Shown here: positions 40,973 to 49,565 of the stretch, one piece after another
Layout of the letters: every line of letters begins with the position of its first letter
Position numbering within the stretch: the first letter of the stretch is position 1
Origin: Bacillus cabrialesii
GTDB taxonomy: Bacteria; Bacillota; Bacilli; Bacillales; Bacillaceae
Direction: 5' to 3'
Assembly: GCF_004124315.2 (NCBI RefSeq)
Contig: NZ_CP096889.1
Coordinates: 680,001-744,000 of the forward strand
DNA length: 64,000 bases
The notes under the pieces: generated by a model
What the model saw: the letters and a program-made list of their open reading frames with translations, nothing else
Told to the model about the DNA's origin: nothing
Database searches by the model: none
Translations under genes and position numbers: made by a program

Positions 40973-42295
40973 TTGAAAAAGTATTTTCAGTTTGATGAGC
41001 TGGGTACCAGCTATCGCAATGAGATCATTGGCGGATTAACGACTTTTTTATCTATGGCATATATTCTGTTCGTCAATCCAATTACGCTTGCTTTGGAGAG
41101 CGTGAAAGATTTTCCGGAGGCGCTGAGAATTGACCAAGGTGCGGTCTTTACAGCGACAGCGCTGGCGTCGGCAGCAGGCTGTATCTTAATGGGGTTGATA
41201 GCGAGGTATCCGATCGCCATCGCGCCCGGTATGGGGCTGAACGCGTTTTTTGCGTTTTCTGTCGTCCTTGGTATGGGCATTTCATGGCAGGCAGCTTTGT
41301 CTGGTGTTTTTATTTCAGGTCTTATTTTCGTTGCTCTTTCTTTAACAGGTTTTCGCGAAAAAATCATCAACGCCATTCCGCCTGAGCTGAAATTGGCAGT
41401 CGGCGCGGGTATCGGCTTATTTATTACATTCGTTGGATTGCAGGGATCAGGAATTATCACTGCAAACCCTTCTACACTCGTCACCATCGGAAACATTCAC
41501 AGCGGCCCTGTGCTGTTAACGATTTTCGGTGTGATTGTAACGGTTATTTTAATGGTGCTTCGCGTCAACGCGGGCGTGTTTATCGGGATGCTGTTAACAG
41601 CGGTTGCCGGCATGATTTTCGGTTTGGTTCCTGTACCGACGCAAATCATCGGGAGTGTGCCGAGCCTTGCGCCGACGTTCGGACAAGCGTGGATTCACCT
41701 GCCGGATATTTTCTCCGTGCAGATGCTGATCGTCATTTTAACGTTCTTGTTTGTCGGATTTTTTGATACAGCGGGTACACTTGTTGCTGTGGCAACTCAA
41801 GCTGGTTTAATGAAGGAAAACAAATTGCCTCGTGCGGGACGTGCGCTTTTAGCTGATTCATCTTCGATTGTGATCGGTGCCGTACTCGGTACGTCTACAA
41901 CAACTTCTTACGTTGAATCAAGCTCAGGTGTCGCTGCGGGCGCCCGTTCAGGATTTGCGGCGATTGTAACAGGTATTCTCTTTTTACTGGCTACGTTTTT
42001 CTCACCGCTTCTATCAGTCGTTACATCAAATGTAACAGCCCCGGCGCTTATTATTGTCGGTGCATTGATGGTCGCGCCGCTTGGCAAAATCGCATGGGAT
42101 AAGTTCGAGGTGGCCGTTCCCGCTTTCCTTACCATGATCATGATGCCGTTAACGTACAGCATTGCGACCGGGATTGCCATCGGATTTATTTTCTATCCGA
42201 TTACAATGGTGTGCAAAGGAAAAGCCAAAGAGGTTCATCCAATCATGTACGGGCTGTTTGTCGTATTTATCCTGTACTTTATCTTCTTAAAATAA
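40973..42295 (+). CDS. pbuG: Hypoxanthine/guanine permease PbuG
   Basis: A 440-residue purine permease (NCS2/AzgA-like family) with 12-14 helices. It starts at TTG 40973 with AAGGGAGT upstream, the known length. Family sequences include FDTAGTLVAVATQAGL and GTSTTTSYVESSSGVAAG. It imports hypoxanthine and guanine. Controlled twice by purine level: PurR at the PurBoxes and the guanine riboswitch in the leader. Confidence 0.95.
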   Translation: MKKYFQFDELGTSYRNEIIGGLTTFLSMAYILFVNPITLALESVKDFPEALRIDQGAVFTATALASAAGCILMGLIARYPIAIAPGMGLNAFFAFSVVLGMGISWQAALSGVFISGLIFVALSLTGFREKIINAIPPELKLAVGAGIGLFITFVGLQGSGIITANPSTLVTIGNIHSGPVLLTIFGVIVTVILMVLRVNAGVFIGMLLTAVAGMIFGLVPVPTQIIGSVPSLAPTFGQAWIHLPDIFSVQMLIVILTFLFVGFFDTAGTLVAVATQAGLMKENKLPRAGRALLADSSSIVIGAVLGTSTTTSYVESSSGVAAGARSGFAAIVTGILFLLATFFSPLLSVVTSNVTAPALIIVGALMVAPLGKIAWDKFEVAVPAFLTMIMMPLTYSIATGIAIGFIFYPITMVCKGKAKEVHPIMYGLFVVFILYFIFLK

Positions 42296-42301
42296 AGATT
42301 G

Positions 42302-42329
42302 AAAACCAGCTGCATCGGCAGCTGGTTTT
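42302..42329 (+). terminator. Terminator after pbuG
   Basis: AAAACCAGCTGC / GCAGCTGGTTTT, 4-nt loop, then TTTT. Confidence 0.92.
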
Positions 42330-42504
42330 TTTGTTGCAAAAGGTAAAACCATTTCATACGATATACCGTCATGTAGATGTGCCGCCATGCTTTACTTAAA
42401 TGGAAATGACTTGACTGTTCAGGAAGGCTTCGGTACCTTATATAAGTGTTTTATTTTCTTGCTGAATGGTATTCCGCCGTATATTTTTGATAGGAGTTGC
42501 TGAC

Positions 42505-43308
42505 ATGACGGAAGAAAGAAAAGAAACGTTTGAAGAAGAAATGAATCAGAGTGAAAGAATAGATGCAGATGAAGAACCGCTATCGAGAATGTCCAGAAAT
42601 GCGAGCAGGCAAAGCAAGCAGAAGCAAAAACAAAAGCAGAAACCGCACAAGGAACGCGGTGAATCAACTGCTAAAGAAAAGCTTGCGTCTGTATGGGCAG
42701 CTGTCAACAGATATTGCGGTTTTGCGTTCTCGATTTTAAAATCACCAGCGAAAACCGTCGTGGCGGATGGTTTTTCTCATTATAAGTATGGTCTGATTTC
42801 AATGCTTATATTCAGTATGATCTTTTCAATCGGGAACTGGTTTCAGTTAAAAGCGAGCTGGAATCGGCCGCTCGGGTTTGGAGAACGCCATCACGCTTTT
42901 TATGACGGGTTTTTAGTCGTTCTTGTGTATTTGCTGCTCTTTTTCGCGGTAATGGTCTTTGCTGTATGGGCCGTCTCCCGCTATATGATGAAGCAGAAGG
43001 TAACGTTCAGGGAAGCGGCTGCCGGTTTGGGTTCATTGCTTGTACCAGTGATTGCTGTTTCAATCCTTTGGCTGATCTTTGCGATCGTAAATATCCCGAT
43101 GTTGACAGTTCTGTTTACAGTGCTGATCTTGTTTTCGATCTTTTTTATGATGGCGCTGTATGTGCAGCGTCTGTATCAGGCGGCACAGGATGCACCGATT
43201 GACTATATCTATTGTGTATTTGCTGTAGTTGCGATAGCGCTGCTGTTTGCGGCGGTGACTTGGCCGTTGATTTCTGAGTATTTCACGGCGTCGCTGATTC
43301 CGCTTTAA
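42505..43308 (+). CDS. yebC: Membrane protein YebC (Yip1-like)
   Basis: A 267-residue protein with a highly charged, Gln/Lys-rich N-terminus (QKQKQKQKPHKERG, a likely disordered cytoplasmic tail) and five hydrophobic helices from about residue 95, in the arrangement of Yip1-domain proteins. Start ATG 42505 follows TAGGAG; upstream in-frame ATG 42466 has no ribosome site. No function is known. Own terminator follows. Confidence 0.82.
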   Translation: MTEERKETFEEEMNQSERIDADEEPLSRMSRNASRQSKQKQKQKQKPHKERGESTAKEKLASVWAAVNRYCGFAFSILKSPAKTVVADGFSHYKYGLISMLIFSMIFSIGNWFQLKASWNRPLGFGERHHAFYDGFLVVLVYLLLFFAVMVFAVWAVSRYMMKQKVTFREAAAGLGSLLVPVIAVSILWLIFAIVNIPMLTVLFTVLILFSIFFMMALYVQRLYQAAQDAPIDYIYCVFAVVAIALLFAAVTWPLISEYFTASLIPL

Positions 43309-43310
43309 TG

Positions 43311-43342
43311 AAAAAAACCGGCTGTTCATAGCCGGTTTTTTT
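43311..43342. terminator. Terminator after yebC
   Basis: AAAAAAACCGGCT / AGCCGGTTTTTTT, perfect 13-bp arms, 6-nt loop. Confidence 0.93.
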
Positions 43343-43378
43343 ATGTCACACTTTTTACAAATATATCTAAAAACATAG

Positions 43379-43407
43379 TTGATTTGTAGGATTAATCCAT
43401 GTATGAT
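43379..43407 (+). promoter_or_regulatory. Candidate sigma-A promoter of the small Fbp-like gene
   Basis: TTGATT (43379-43384), 17-bp spacer, TATGAT (43402-43407). No Fur box is evident around it. Confidence 0.5.
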
Positions 43408-43466
43408 AGGGAAAATGCTGTAAACGTCCAGCGCACAAACCTTTATGTTTAAGGAGGATGATGGAC

Positions 43467-43634
43467 ATGGCTGATTTACTTCGCCGAGCGATTAATCAAA
43501 AGAAACAATTTTTAAAAACCAAATTACTGCTCTCGGAATTTTATCAGGGAAGAGGGGAACAGCTGGCTCATTATACGCTGAGTGAGCTTGAGAAAGAATA
43601 CAAGTCCCTTCTGAAAATGAAAAAAGAGATCTGA
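43467..43634 (+). CDS. Small basic protein, FbpA-like (55 aa)
   Basis: A 55-residue frame: ATG 43467 follows AAGGAGG (43451-43457) at 9 nt; two in-frame ATGs lie 2 and 3 codons earlier but too close to the ribosome site. The product is basic and helical: a start MADLLRRAINQKKQFLK and an end YTLSELEKEYKSLLKMK. The last motif, TLSELEKEYK, is typical of the Fur-regulated basic protein A family (small proteins that act with the FsrA RNA in iron sparing). By position it should be yebD of B. subtilis. The family link is from the motif only and no Fur box was found, so iron control is unproven. Confidence 0.7.
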   Translation: MADLLRRAINQKKQFLKTKLLLSEFYQGRGEQLAHYTLSELEKEYKSLLKMKKEI

Positions 43635-43848
43635 CAATAGATGAGAAGAGGTGAGTCTGCTGAAAAGCGGGCTTTTTGTTTTGATTTTGAAAAGGTGAGA
43701 AAGAGGGTAAACTACTACTGTTCCATCTCATAAAGCGCGTCGAAATATTTTGCTTAGACATACGGCCCTCAACTCATTGTAAATGGGCCGTTTCTCTAGT
43801 AGAATATGAATGCTTTATGCAAGCTGAAGAGTAGGGGGATGAAATAAA

Positions 43849-44403
43849 ATGATGCAAACCATCTTATCAAATGGGATCGGCATGGTTCTCATAATTCTCA
43901 TTATTAATATTGTTTATGTATCATTTTTTACGATAAGAATGATTTTAACGCTGAAAGGGCAACGGTATTTAGCGGCCGGCATCAGTACGATTGAAATATT
44001 GGTTTATGTGACGGGACTGAGTCTTGTGCTCGATAACTTAGACCAGATTCAAAATGTGATCGCGTACGCGCTTGGTTACGGTCTTGGCGTGATTGTCGGC
44101 ATGAAAATAGAAGAAAAATTGGCGCTTGGCTATATTATGGTCAATGTGATTACGAAGGAACTAGACCTTGATCTTCCGAAGCAGCTCCGTGAAAAAGGAT
44201 ACGGTGTGACAAACTGGGTGGCCGGCGGGCTTGAAGGCGACCGTACAGCCCTTCAGATTCTGACACCGAGAAGATATGAACTCCAGCTGTATGATACGAT
44301 TAAAACACTTGATTCAAAAGCCTTTATTATTGCCTATGAACCAAAAACAATCCACGGCGGCTTCTGGGTCAAAGCGGTGAAGAAGAGGAGAATTAAAGAA
44401 TAA
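43849..44403 (+). CDS. yebE: DUF2179/DUF5698 membrane protein YebE
   Basis: A 184-residue protein with three N-terminal membrane helices (residues 4-27, 38-60, 66-88) and a soluble C-terminal DUF2179-type domain (GVTNWVAGGLEGDRTALQILTPRR to the end). The family often sits at the membrane facing the cytoplasm; its function is not known. ATG 43849 follows TAGGGGGATG. Its TAA overlaps the ATG of yebG, so the two are coupled. Confidence 0.88.
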   Translation: MMQTILSNGIGMVLIILIINIVYVSFFTIRMILTLKGQRYLAAGISTIEILVYVTGLSLVLDNLDQIQNVIAYALGYGLGVIVGMKIEEKLALGYIMVNVITKELDLDLPKQLREKGYGVTNWVAGGLEGDRTALQILTPRRYELQLYDTIKTLDSKAFIIAYEPKTIHGGFWVKAVKKRRIKE

Positions 44404-44600
44404 TGGCAAAACCGAAAAAGAAAAAGTTTGAAGTGACAGATCAGCAAACGATTGATGCGGTGCTTCAGCAAATGAAAGAAGAAGGATATTTGCCTGTACG
44501 GCGAATGGAAGAGCCTATTTTTATGGAAAAAAAGGAAAATGGGTCAATTCAGATTGTTCCGTGCGGGAAAAAAATCGTATTTGAAGGGAAATTGATCTAA
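44403..44600 (+). CDS. yebG: NETI-motif protein YebG
   Basis: A 65-residue basic soluble protein of the NETI family, matching along its whole length (FEVTDQQTIDAVLQQM, EEGYLPVRRMEEPIF). The motif that names the family reads QQTI here in place of NETI. Overlaps yebE by one base (TAATG). No function is known. It runs up to the PurBoxes of the pur operon, and no terminator is seen between. Confidence 0.85.
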   Translation: MAKPKKKKFEVTDQQTIDAVLQQMKEEGYLPVRRMEEPIFMEKKENGSIQIVPCGKKIVFEGKLI

Positions 44601-44640
44601 AACACGAACATTAGTAGAATGAATTTTTGTATCGTTCGAT
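44601..44640 (+). promoter_or_regulatory. PurBox pair of the pur operon
   Basis: CGAAC core at 44605-44609 in AACACGAACATTA and the inverted core GTTCG at 44634-44638 in ATCGTTCGATAAT, the paired, opposed PurBoxes bound by PurR. They end 8 bp before the -35. Confidence 0.85.
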
Positions 44641-44647
44641 AATATCG

Positions 44648-44676
44648 TTGACATTATCTATGTCCGTTGTTAAGAT
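44648..44676 (+). promoter_or_regulatory. Sigma-A promoter of the pur operon
   Basis: TTGACA (44648-44653, perfect), 17-bp spacer, TAAGAT (44671-44676). Predicted start near 44683, giving a leader of about 240 nt. Confidence 0.9.
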
Positions 44677-44696
44677 AAACATGAAATCAAAACACG

Positions 44697-44767
44697 ACCT
44701 CATATAATCTTGGGAATATGGCCCATAAGTTTCTACCCGGCAACCGTAAATTGCCGGACTATGCAGG
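44697..44767 (+). ncRNA. Guanine riboswitch of the pur operon
   Basis: Second purine aptamer: P1 CCTCATA / TATGCAGG, core TATAATCTTGGGAATATGGC, J2/3 AGTTTCTACC, loop CCGTAAATTG and J3/1 GGACTATG. The specificity base is C (44759), so guanine/hypoxanthine. It shares the core of the pbuG riboswitch but differs in stem sequences. Confidence 0.96.
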
Positions 44768-44830
44768 AAAGTGATCGATAAAACTGACATGGATATATCG
44801 CAGAAGCGAACGACTGACGATACATGTACC

Positions 44831-44886
44831 ATGCCCGGTTTGTATTGCTTCCTCATAAGTGCAATGCAAAGCGGGTATTTTTTATT
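44831..44886 (+). terminator. Riboswitch-controlled terminator of the pur operon
   Basis: ATGCCCGGTTTGTATTGC (44831-44848) pairs with GCAATGCAAAGCGGGTAT (44861-44878) with a few mismatches, followed by TTTTTTTATT. Ends transcription when guanine is bound. Confidence 0.88.
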
Positions 44887-44921
44887 TTCTGAAAACTAAA
44901 GCATTAGAAGGTGGGAACAGA

Positions 44922-45410
44922 ATGCAGCCGCTAGTAGGAATCATCATGGGAAGCACTTCCGATTGGGAGACAATGAAAAACGCATGCGACATACTTGACG
45001 AACTTAATGTTCCATATGAAAAAAAGGTCGTTTCCGCTCACCGGACGCCTGATTTAATGTTTGAATACGCTGAAACGGCCAGAGAAAGAGGCATCAAGGT
45101 GATTATCGCCGGTGCCGGAGGAGCGGCGCATCTGCCAGGGATGACAGCGGCGAAAACAACACTGCCGGTCATCGGCGTTCCGGTTCAGTCTAAAGCGCTG
45201 AACGGACTGGATTCACTTCTTTCCATCGTCCAAATGCCTGGAGGCGTGCCTGTTGCGACAACAGCCATCGGCAAAGCGGGCGCTGTGAACGCAGGCCTGT
45301 TAGCGGCGCAAATTTTGTCAGCTTTTGACGAAGATCTTGCCCGCAAGCTGGATGAGAGAAGAGAAAATACAAAACAGACGGTGTTAGAAAGCAGTGATCA
45401 GCTTGTCTAA
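44922..45410 (+). CDS. purE: N5-carboxyaminoimidazole ribonucleotide mutase, PurE
   Basis: A 162-residue class I PurE that isomerises N5-CAIR to CAIR. It has the substrate-binding GSTSDWETM, SAHRTPD, and the AGAGGAAHLPGM loop. Start ATG 44922 follows AAGGTGGGA; the frame is open upstream through the terminator. First gene of the twelve-gene pur operon; its end overlaps purK by 8 bp. Confidence 0.96.
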   Translation: MQPLVGIIMGSTSDWETMKNACDILDELNVPYEKKVVSAHRTPDLMFEYAETARERGIKVIIAGAGGAAHLPGMTAAKTTLPVIGVPVQSKALNGLDSLLSIVQMPGGVPVATTAIGKAGAVNAGLLAAQILSAFDEDLARKLDERRENTKQTVLESSDQLV

Positions 45411-46545
45411 TCAAATCATCTATCCGGGAGCAGTAATCGGCATTATCGGCGGCGGCCAGCTTGGGAAAATGATGGCGGTGTCCGCCAAACAAATGGGATA
45501 TAAAGTCGCGGTCGTTGATCCGGTGAAAGATTCGCCGTGCGGGCAGGTTGCCGATATCGAGATTACCGCTCATTATAATGACCGTGAAGCGATTCGGAAA
45601 TTGGCTGAAATCAGCGATATCATCACCTATGAGTTTGAAAACATCGATTATGACGCGCTGCATTGGCTAAAGGATCATGCGTATCTCCCGCAAGGAAGTG
45701 AGCTGCTGCTCATTACCCAAAACCGTGAAACAGAGAAAAAAGCAATTCAAGCAGCGGGCTGTGAAGTCGCGCCGTACAGCATCGTCAATACAAAGGATGA
45801 ACTGAAACAGGCGGTACAGGAGCTTGGGCTTCCAGCAGTGCTGAAAACATGCCGCGGCGGATACGACGGCAAAGGCCAATTTGTGATCAAGGAAGAGACG
45901 CAAATGGAGCAGGCTGCCGCTCTTTTAGAACACGGAACTTGCATTCTCGAAAGCTGGGTTTCTTTTAAAATGGAACTGTCGGTTATCGTTGTCAGATCGG
46001 TAAACGGCGAAGTTTCAACATTTCCGGCAGCTGAAAACATTCACCACAACAATATTCTCTTCCAAAGCATCGTGCCTGCACGAGTGGAGGAAGGAATTCA
46101 GCAGAAGGCTGCTGAGCTGGCTGTTAAGCTGGCTGATGAGCTTAATCTTGTCGGGCCGCTTGCTGTTGAGATGTTCCTGACAGAAGACGGAGAGCTTTTG
46201 GTCAATGAACTGGCGCCAAGACCGCACAATTCAGGACATTATACGCTGGACCTTTGCGAGACGAGCCAGTTTGAACAGCATATCAGAGCGGTATGCGGCC
46301 TTCCGCTAGGGAAGACAGATTTGCTGAAGCCGGGCATGATGGTGAATCTTCTCGGTGATGAAGTGAAGCTTGTGGAGGAAGAGCCGGACCTTTTAAAAGA
46401 AGCAAAGCTATATATATACGGAAAACATGAAATCAAAAAAGGCCGCAAAATGGGGCATATTACATTTATGAAGCAGCCTGAAGACCACTGGATTCAGGAG
46501 ATCACAAATAAATGGATGAATAGAGACGGAGGACAAGCAGAATGA
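45403..46545 (+). CDS. purK: N5-carboxyaminoimidazole ribonucleotide synthase, PurK
   Basis: A 380-residue ATP-grasp enzyme that carboxylates AIR with bicarbonate and ATP to N5-CAIR. It has IIGGGQLGKM near the N-terminus, the ATP-grasp stretch LPAVLKTCRGGYDGKGQ, and the metal-binding NELAPRPHNSGHYT. Start TTG 45403, 3 codons inside an open frame, gives the known length and overlaps purE. Ends in an ATGA overlap with purB. Confidence 0.95.
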   Translation: MSNQIIYPGAVIGIIGGGQLGKMMAVSAKQMGYKVAVVDPVKDSPCGQVADIEITAHYNDREAIRKLAEISDIITYEFENIDYDALHWLKDHAYLPQGSELLLITQNRETEKKAIQAAGCEVAPYSIVNTKDELKQAVQELGLPAVLKTCRGGYDGKGQFVIKEETQMEQAAALLEHGTCILESWVSFKMELSVIVVRSVNGEVSTFPAAENIHHNNILFQSIVPARVEEGIQQKAAELAVKLADELNLVGPLAVEMFLTEDGELLVNELAPRPHNSGHYTLDLCETSQFEQHIRAVCGLPLGKTDLLKPGMMVNLLGDEVKLVEEEPDLLKEAKLYIYGKHEIKKGRKMGHITFMKQPEDHWIQEITNKWMNRDGGQAE

Positions 46546-47837
46546 TCGAACGTTACTCAAGACCTGAAATGTCCGCGATTTGGACGGATGAAAACAGATT
46601 TCAAGCATGGCTAGAGGTGGAGATTCTTGCCTGTGAAGCGTGGGCGGAGCTTGGCGTTATTCCGAAAGAAGACGTAAAGGTTATGCGCGAGAACGCGTCA
46701 TTTGACATCAACCGCATTTTAGAAATCGAACAGGACACGCGCCATGATGTTGTCGCTTTTACACGAGCCGTTTCCGAATCACTGGGCGAAGAAAGAAAAT
46801 GGGTGCATTACGGCTTAACGTCTACTGACGTTGTTGACACTGCTCTTTCTTACTTATTAAAACAGGCAAACGATATTCTGCTCAAGGACCTTGAGAGATT
46901 TGTTGACATTATAAAAGAAAAAGCGAAAGAGCATAAATACACAGTCATGATGGGGCGCACACACGGCGTACACGCTGAGCCTACAACATTCGGCTTAAAA
47001 CTCGCGCTTTGGCATGAAGAAATGAAACGGAATCTTGAGCGTTTCAAACAAGCGAAAGAAGGCATCGAGGTTGGGAAGATTTCCGGCGCTGTCGGCACAT
47101 ATGCGAACATTGATCCATTTGTTGAACAATATGTATGCGAGAAGCTCGGATTGAAAGCAGCACCGATTTCAACTCAAACCCTTCAGCGTGACCGCCATGC
47201 TGATTATATGGCGACACTTGCTTTAATCGCGACAAGCATCGAGAAATTCGCAGTGGAAATCCGCGGACTGCAAAAAAGTGAAACACGCGAAGTTGAGGAA
47301 TTTTTCGCGAAAGGGCAAAAGGGTTCATCTGCAATGCCGCACAAACGCAACCCGATCGGCTCTGAAAACATGACAGGCATGGCGCGCGTTATTCGCGGCT
47401 ACATGATGACGGCTTACGAAAATGTTCCATTATGGCATGAGCGAGATATTTCTCATTCATCAGCAGAACGAATTATTCTTCCGGATGCGACAATCGCGCT
47501 CAACTACATGCTGAACCGCTTCTCTAACATCGTGAAGAACTTAACGGTCTTCCCGGAAAACATGAAGCGCAACATGGACCGCACTCTCGGCCTTATCTAC
47601 TCTCAGCGCGTGCTGCTTGCTTTGATTGACACAGGCCTGACTCGTGAAGAAGCCTATGATACAGTACAGCCAAAAGCAATGGAGGCGTGGGAAAAACAAG
47701 TGCCGTTCCGTGAACTTGTGGAAGCGGAAGAGAAAATCACGTCCCGTCTTTCTCCAGAAAAAATTGCTGACTGCTTTGATTACAACTACCATCTGAAAAA
47801 TGTTGATCTGATCTTTGAACGTTTAGGTTTGGCATAG
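46542..47837 (+). CDS. purB: Adenylosuccinate lyase, PurB
   Basis: A 431-residue fumarase/aspartase-superfamily lyase that works twice in purine synthesis: SAICAR to AICAR and adenylosuccinate to AMP. The flexible signature loop KGSSAMPHKRNPIGSEN with the catalytic Ser is intact, as are the HYGLTSTDVVDT and GRTHGVHAEPTTFG histidine regions. Ribosome site GGAGGACAAG; overlaps purK by 4 bp. A hairpin follows before purC. Confidence 0.97.
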   Translation: MIERYSRPEMSAIWTDENRFQAWLEVEILACEAWAELGVIPKEDVKVMRENASFDINRILEIEQDTRHDVVAFTRAVSESLGEERKWVHYGLTSTDVVDTALSYLLKQANDILLKDLERFVDIIKEKAKEHKYTVMMGRTHGVHAEPTTFGLKLALWHEEMKRNLERFKQAKEGIEVGKISGAVGTYANIDPFVEQYVCEKLGLKAAPISTQTLQRDRHADYMATLALIATSIEKFAVEIRGLQKSETREVEEFFAKGQKGSSAMPHKRNPIGSENMTGMARVIRGYMMTAYENVPLWHERDISHSSAERIILPDATIALNYMLNRFSNIVKNLTVFPENMKRNMDRTLGLIYSQRVLLALIDTGLTREEAYDTVQPKAMEAWEKQVPFRELVEAEEKITSRLSPEKIADCFDYNYHLKNVDLIFERLGLA

Positions 47838-47863
47838 AAGAAGCTTTTTAAGCGGCTTCTTCT
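47836..47863 (+). other. Intercistronic hairpin, purB / purC
   Basis: AGAAGAAGC / GCTTCTTCT with a 10-nt loop and no T run after it. Possibly an mRNA stabiliser or processing site, not a terminator. Confidence 0.5.
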
Positions 47864-47912
47864 AAGCTGCCGCAGTTTGAAAATTCCCAACATTCGGGTT
47901 AGGAGGCCTTCC

Positions 47913-48638
47913 GTGAATATTGTGAAGAATGAACTTTTATACGAAGGAAAAGCAAAAAAGATCTACAAAACCGATGACGAAAACACGCTGTATGTTGTAT
48001 ATAAAGACTCCGCCACTGCCTTTAACGGCGAGAAAAAAGCAGAAATCAGCGGAAAAGGGCGTTTAAATAACGAGATTTCAAGCTTCATTTTCAAACACCT
48101 TCATACTAAGGGCATTAACAATCACTTTATCGAGCGCATTTCGGCAACAGAGCAGCTTATAAAAAAAGTGACGATTGTGCCGCTTGAAGTCGTCGTCAGA
48201 AATGTTGTGGCAGGAAGCATGTCCAAACGTCTCGGCATTCCAGAAGGCACGGAGCTTGAACAGCCGATTATCGAGTTTTACTACAAGGATGACGCGCTGG
48301 GTGATCCGCTCATCACAGAAGATCATATTTGGCTCTTGAAAGCGGCGACTCCTGAGCAGGTAGAAACGATTAAATCCATTACAAAAACAGTAAATGAAGA
48401 GCTTCAGGGCATTTTTGACGATTGTCATGTCAGATTAATAGATTTCAAGCTTGAATTCGGTTTAGATGCAGACGGGCAAGTGCTATTGGCGGATGAAATT
48501 TCTCCTGACACATGCCGCTTGTGGGATAAAGACACGAACGAAAAGCTGGACAAAGATTTATTCAGACGCAATCTGGGAAGCTTAACCGACGCATACGAAG
48601 AGATTTTCAAAAGACTGGGAGGCATTCATCATGTATAA
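47913..48638 (+). CDS. purC: SAICAR synthetase, PurC
   Basis: A 241-residue enzyme that condenses CAIR with aspartate using ATP. It has the N-terminal YEGKAKKIYKT, VRNVVAGSMSKRLG, and the DEISPDTCRLWD motif that binds magnesium and substrate. Start GTG 47913 after AGGAGG; the frame runs back to 47877 without a ribosome site. Its end overlaps purS by 8 bp. Confidence 0.96.
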   Translation: MNIVKNELLYEGKAKKIYKTDDENTLYVVYKDSATAFNGEKKAEISGKGRLNNEISSFIFKHLHTKGINNHFIERISATEQLIKKVTIVPLEVVVRNVVAGSMSKRLGIPEGTELEQPIIEFYYKDDALGDPLITEDHIWLLKAATPEQVETIKSITKTVNEELQGIFDDCHVRLIDFKLEFGLDADGQVLLADEISPDTCRLWDKDTNEKLDKDLFRRNLGSLTDAYEEIFKRLGGIHHV

Positions 48639-48885
48639 AGTAAAAGTTTATGTCAGCTTAAAAGAAAGTGTACTAGATCCACAAGGGAGCGCTGTCCAGC
48701 ATGCCTTGCACAGTATGACTTATAACGAAGTTCAAGATGTGCGCATCGGGAAATACATGGAGCTTACCATTGAAAAATCAGACCGAGATCTTGACGTGCT
48801 GGTGAAAGAAATGTGCGAAAAACTTCTTGCGAATACAGTGATTGAAGATTACAGATATGAAGTTGAGGAGGTAGTCGCACAGTGA
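48631..48885 (+). CDS. purS: FGAM synthase subunit PurS
   Basis: An 84-residue structural subunit of the three-part formylglycinamidine ribonucleotide synthase (PurSQL) found in Gram-positives. It bridges PurL and PurQ and helps channel ammonia. The KVYVSLKESVLDPQGSAVQ start is typical. Overlaps purC upstream and purQ downstream (GTGA). Confidence 0.96.
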   Translation: MYKVKVYVSLKESVLDPQGSAVQHALHSMTYNEVQDVRIGKYMELTIEKSDRDLDVLVKEMCEKLLANTVIEDYRYEVEEVVAQ

Positions 48886-49565
48886 AATTTGCGGTGATTG
48901 TGTTACCCGGCTCCAACTGTGATATCGATATGTATCATGCTGTAAAGGATGAACTCGGCCATGAAGTGGAATACGTCTGGCATGAGGAAACAAGCCTTGA
49001 CGGCTTCGACGGTGTGTTAATTCCGGGAGGATTTTCTTACGGCGATTACTTAAGATGCGGCGCTATCGCCCGATTTGCGAATATTATGCCAGCTGTCAAA
49101 CAGGCGGCGGCTGAAGGAAAACCTGTTCTTGGCGTCTGCAACGGATTCCAGATTTTACAGGAGCTCGGCCTTCTGCCAGGCGCAATGAGACGCAACAAAG
49201 ATTTGAAGTTCATTTGCCGTCCGGTTGAATTGATTGTGCAGAACGACGAAACCTTATTCACATCTTCCTACGAAAAGGGCCAATCAATTACAATCCCGGT
49301 TGCCCACGGTGAAGGAAATTTCTACTGTGATGACGAAACGCTTGCTTCTTTGAAAGAAAACAATCAAATTGCTTTCACATACGGCTCCAATATTAACGGA
49401 AGTGTCAGCGACATTGCCGGTGTCGTGAATGAGAAAGGCAACGTACTAGGCATGATGCCTCACCCTGAGCGCGCGGTCGATGAACTGCTTGGAAGCGCCG
49501 ACGGTCTTAAATTGTTTCAGTCTATCGTGAAAAATTGGAGGGAAACTCATGTCACTACTGCTTGA
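48882..49565 (+). CDS. purQ: FGAM synthase glutaminase subunit PurQ
   Basis: A 227-residue class I glutamine amidotransferase that supplies ammonia to PurL. Nucleophile Cys in LGVCNGFQIL, and His/Glu in GMMPHPERAVDE. It starts at GTG 48882 with GTTGAGGAGGT upstream, overlapping purS by 4 bp and purL by 17 bp. Confidence 0.96.
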   Translation: MKFAVIVLPGSNCDIDMYHAVKDELGHEVEYVWHEETSLDGFDGVLIPGGFSYGDYLRCGAIARFANIMPAVKQAAAEGKPVLGVCNGFQILQELGLLPGAMRRNKDLKFICRPVELIVQNDETLFTSSYEKGQSITIPVAHGEGNFYCDDETLASLKENNQIAFTYGSNINGSVSDIAGVVNEKGNVLGMMPHPERAVDELLGSADGLKLFQSIVKNWRETHVTTA

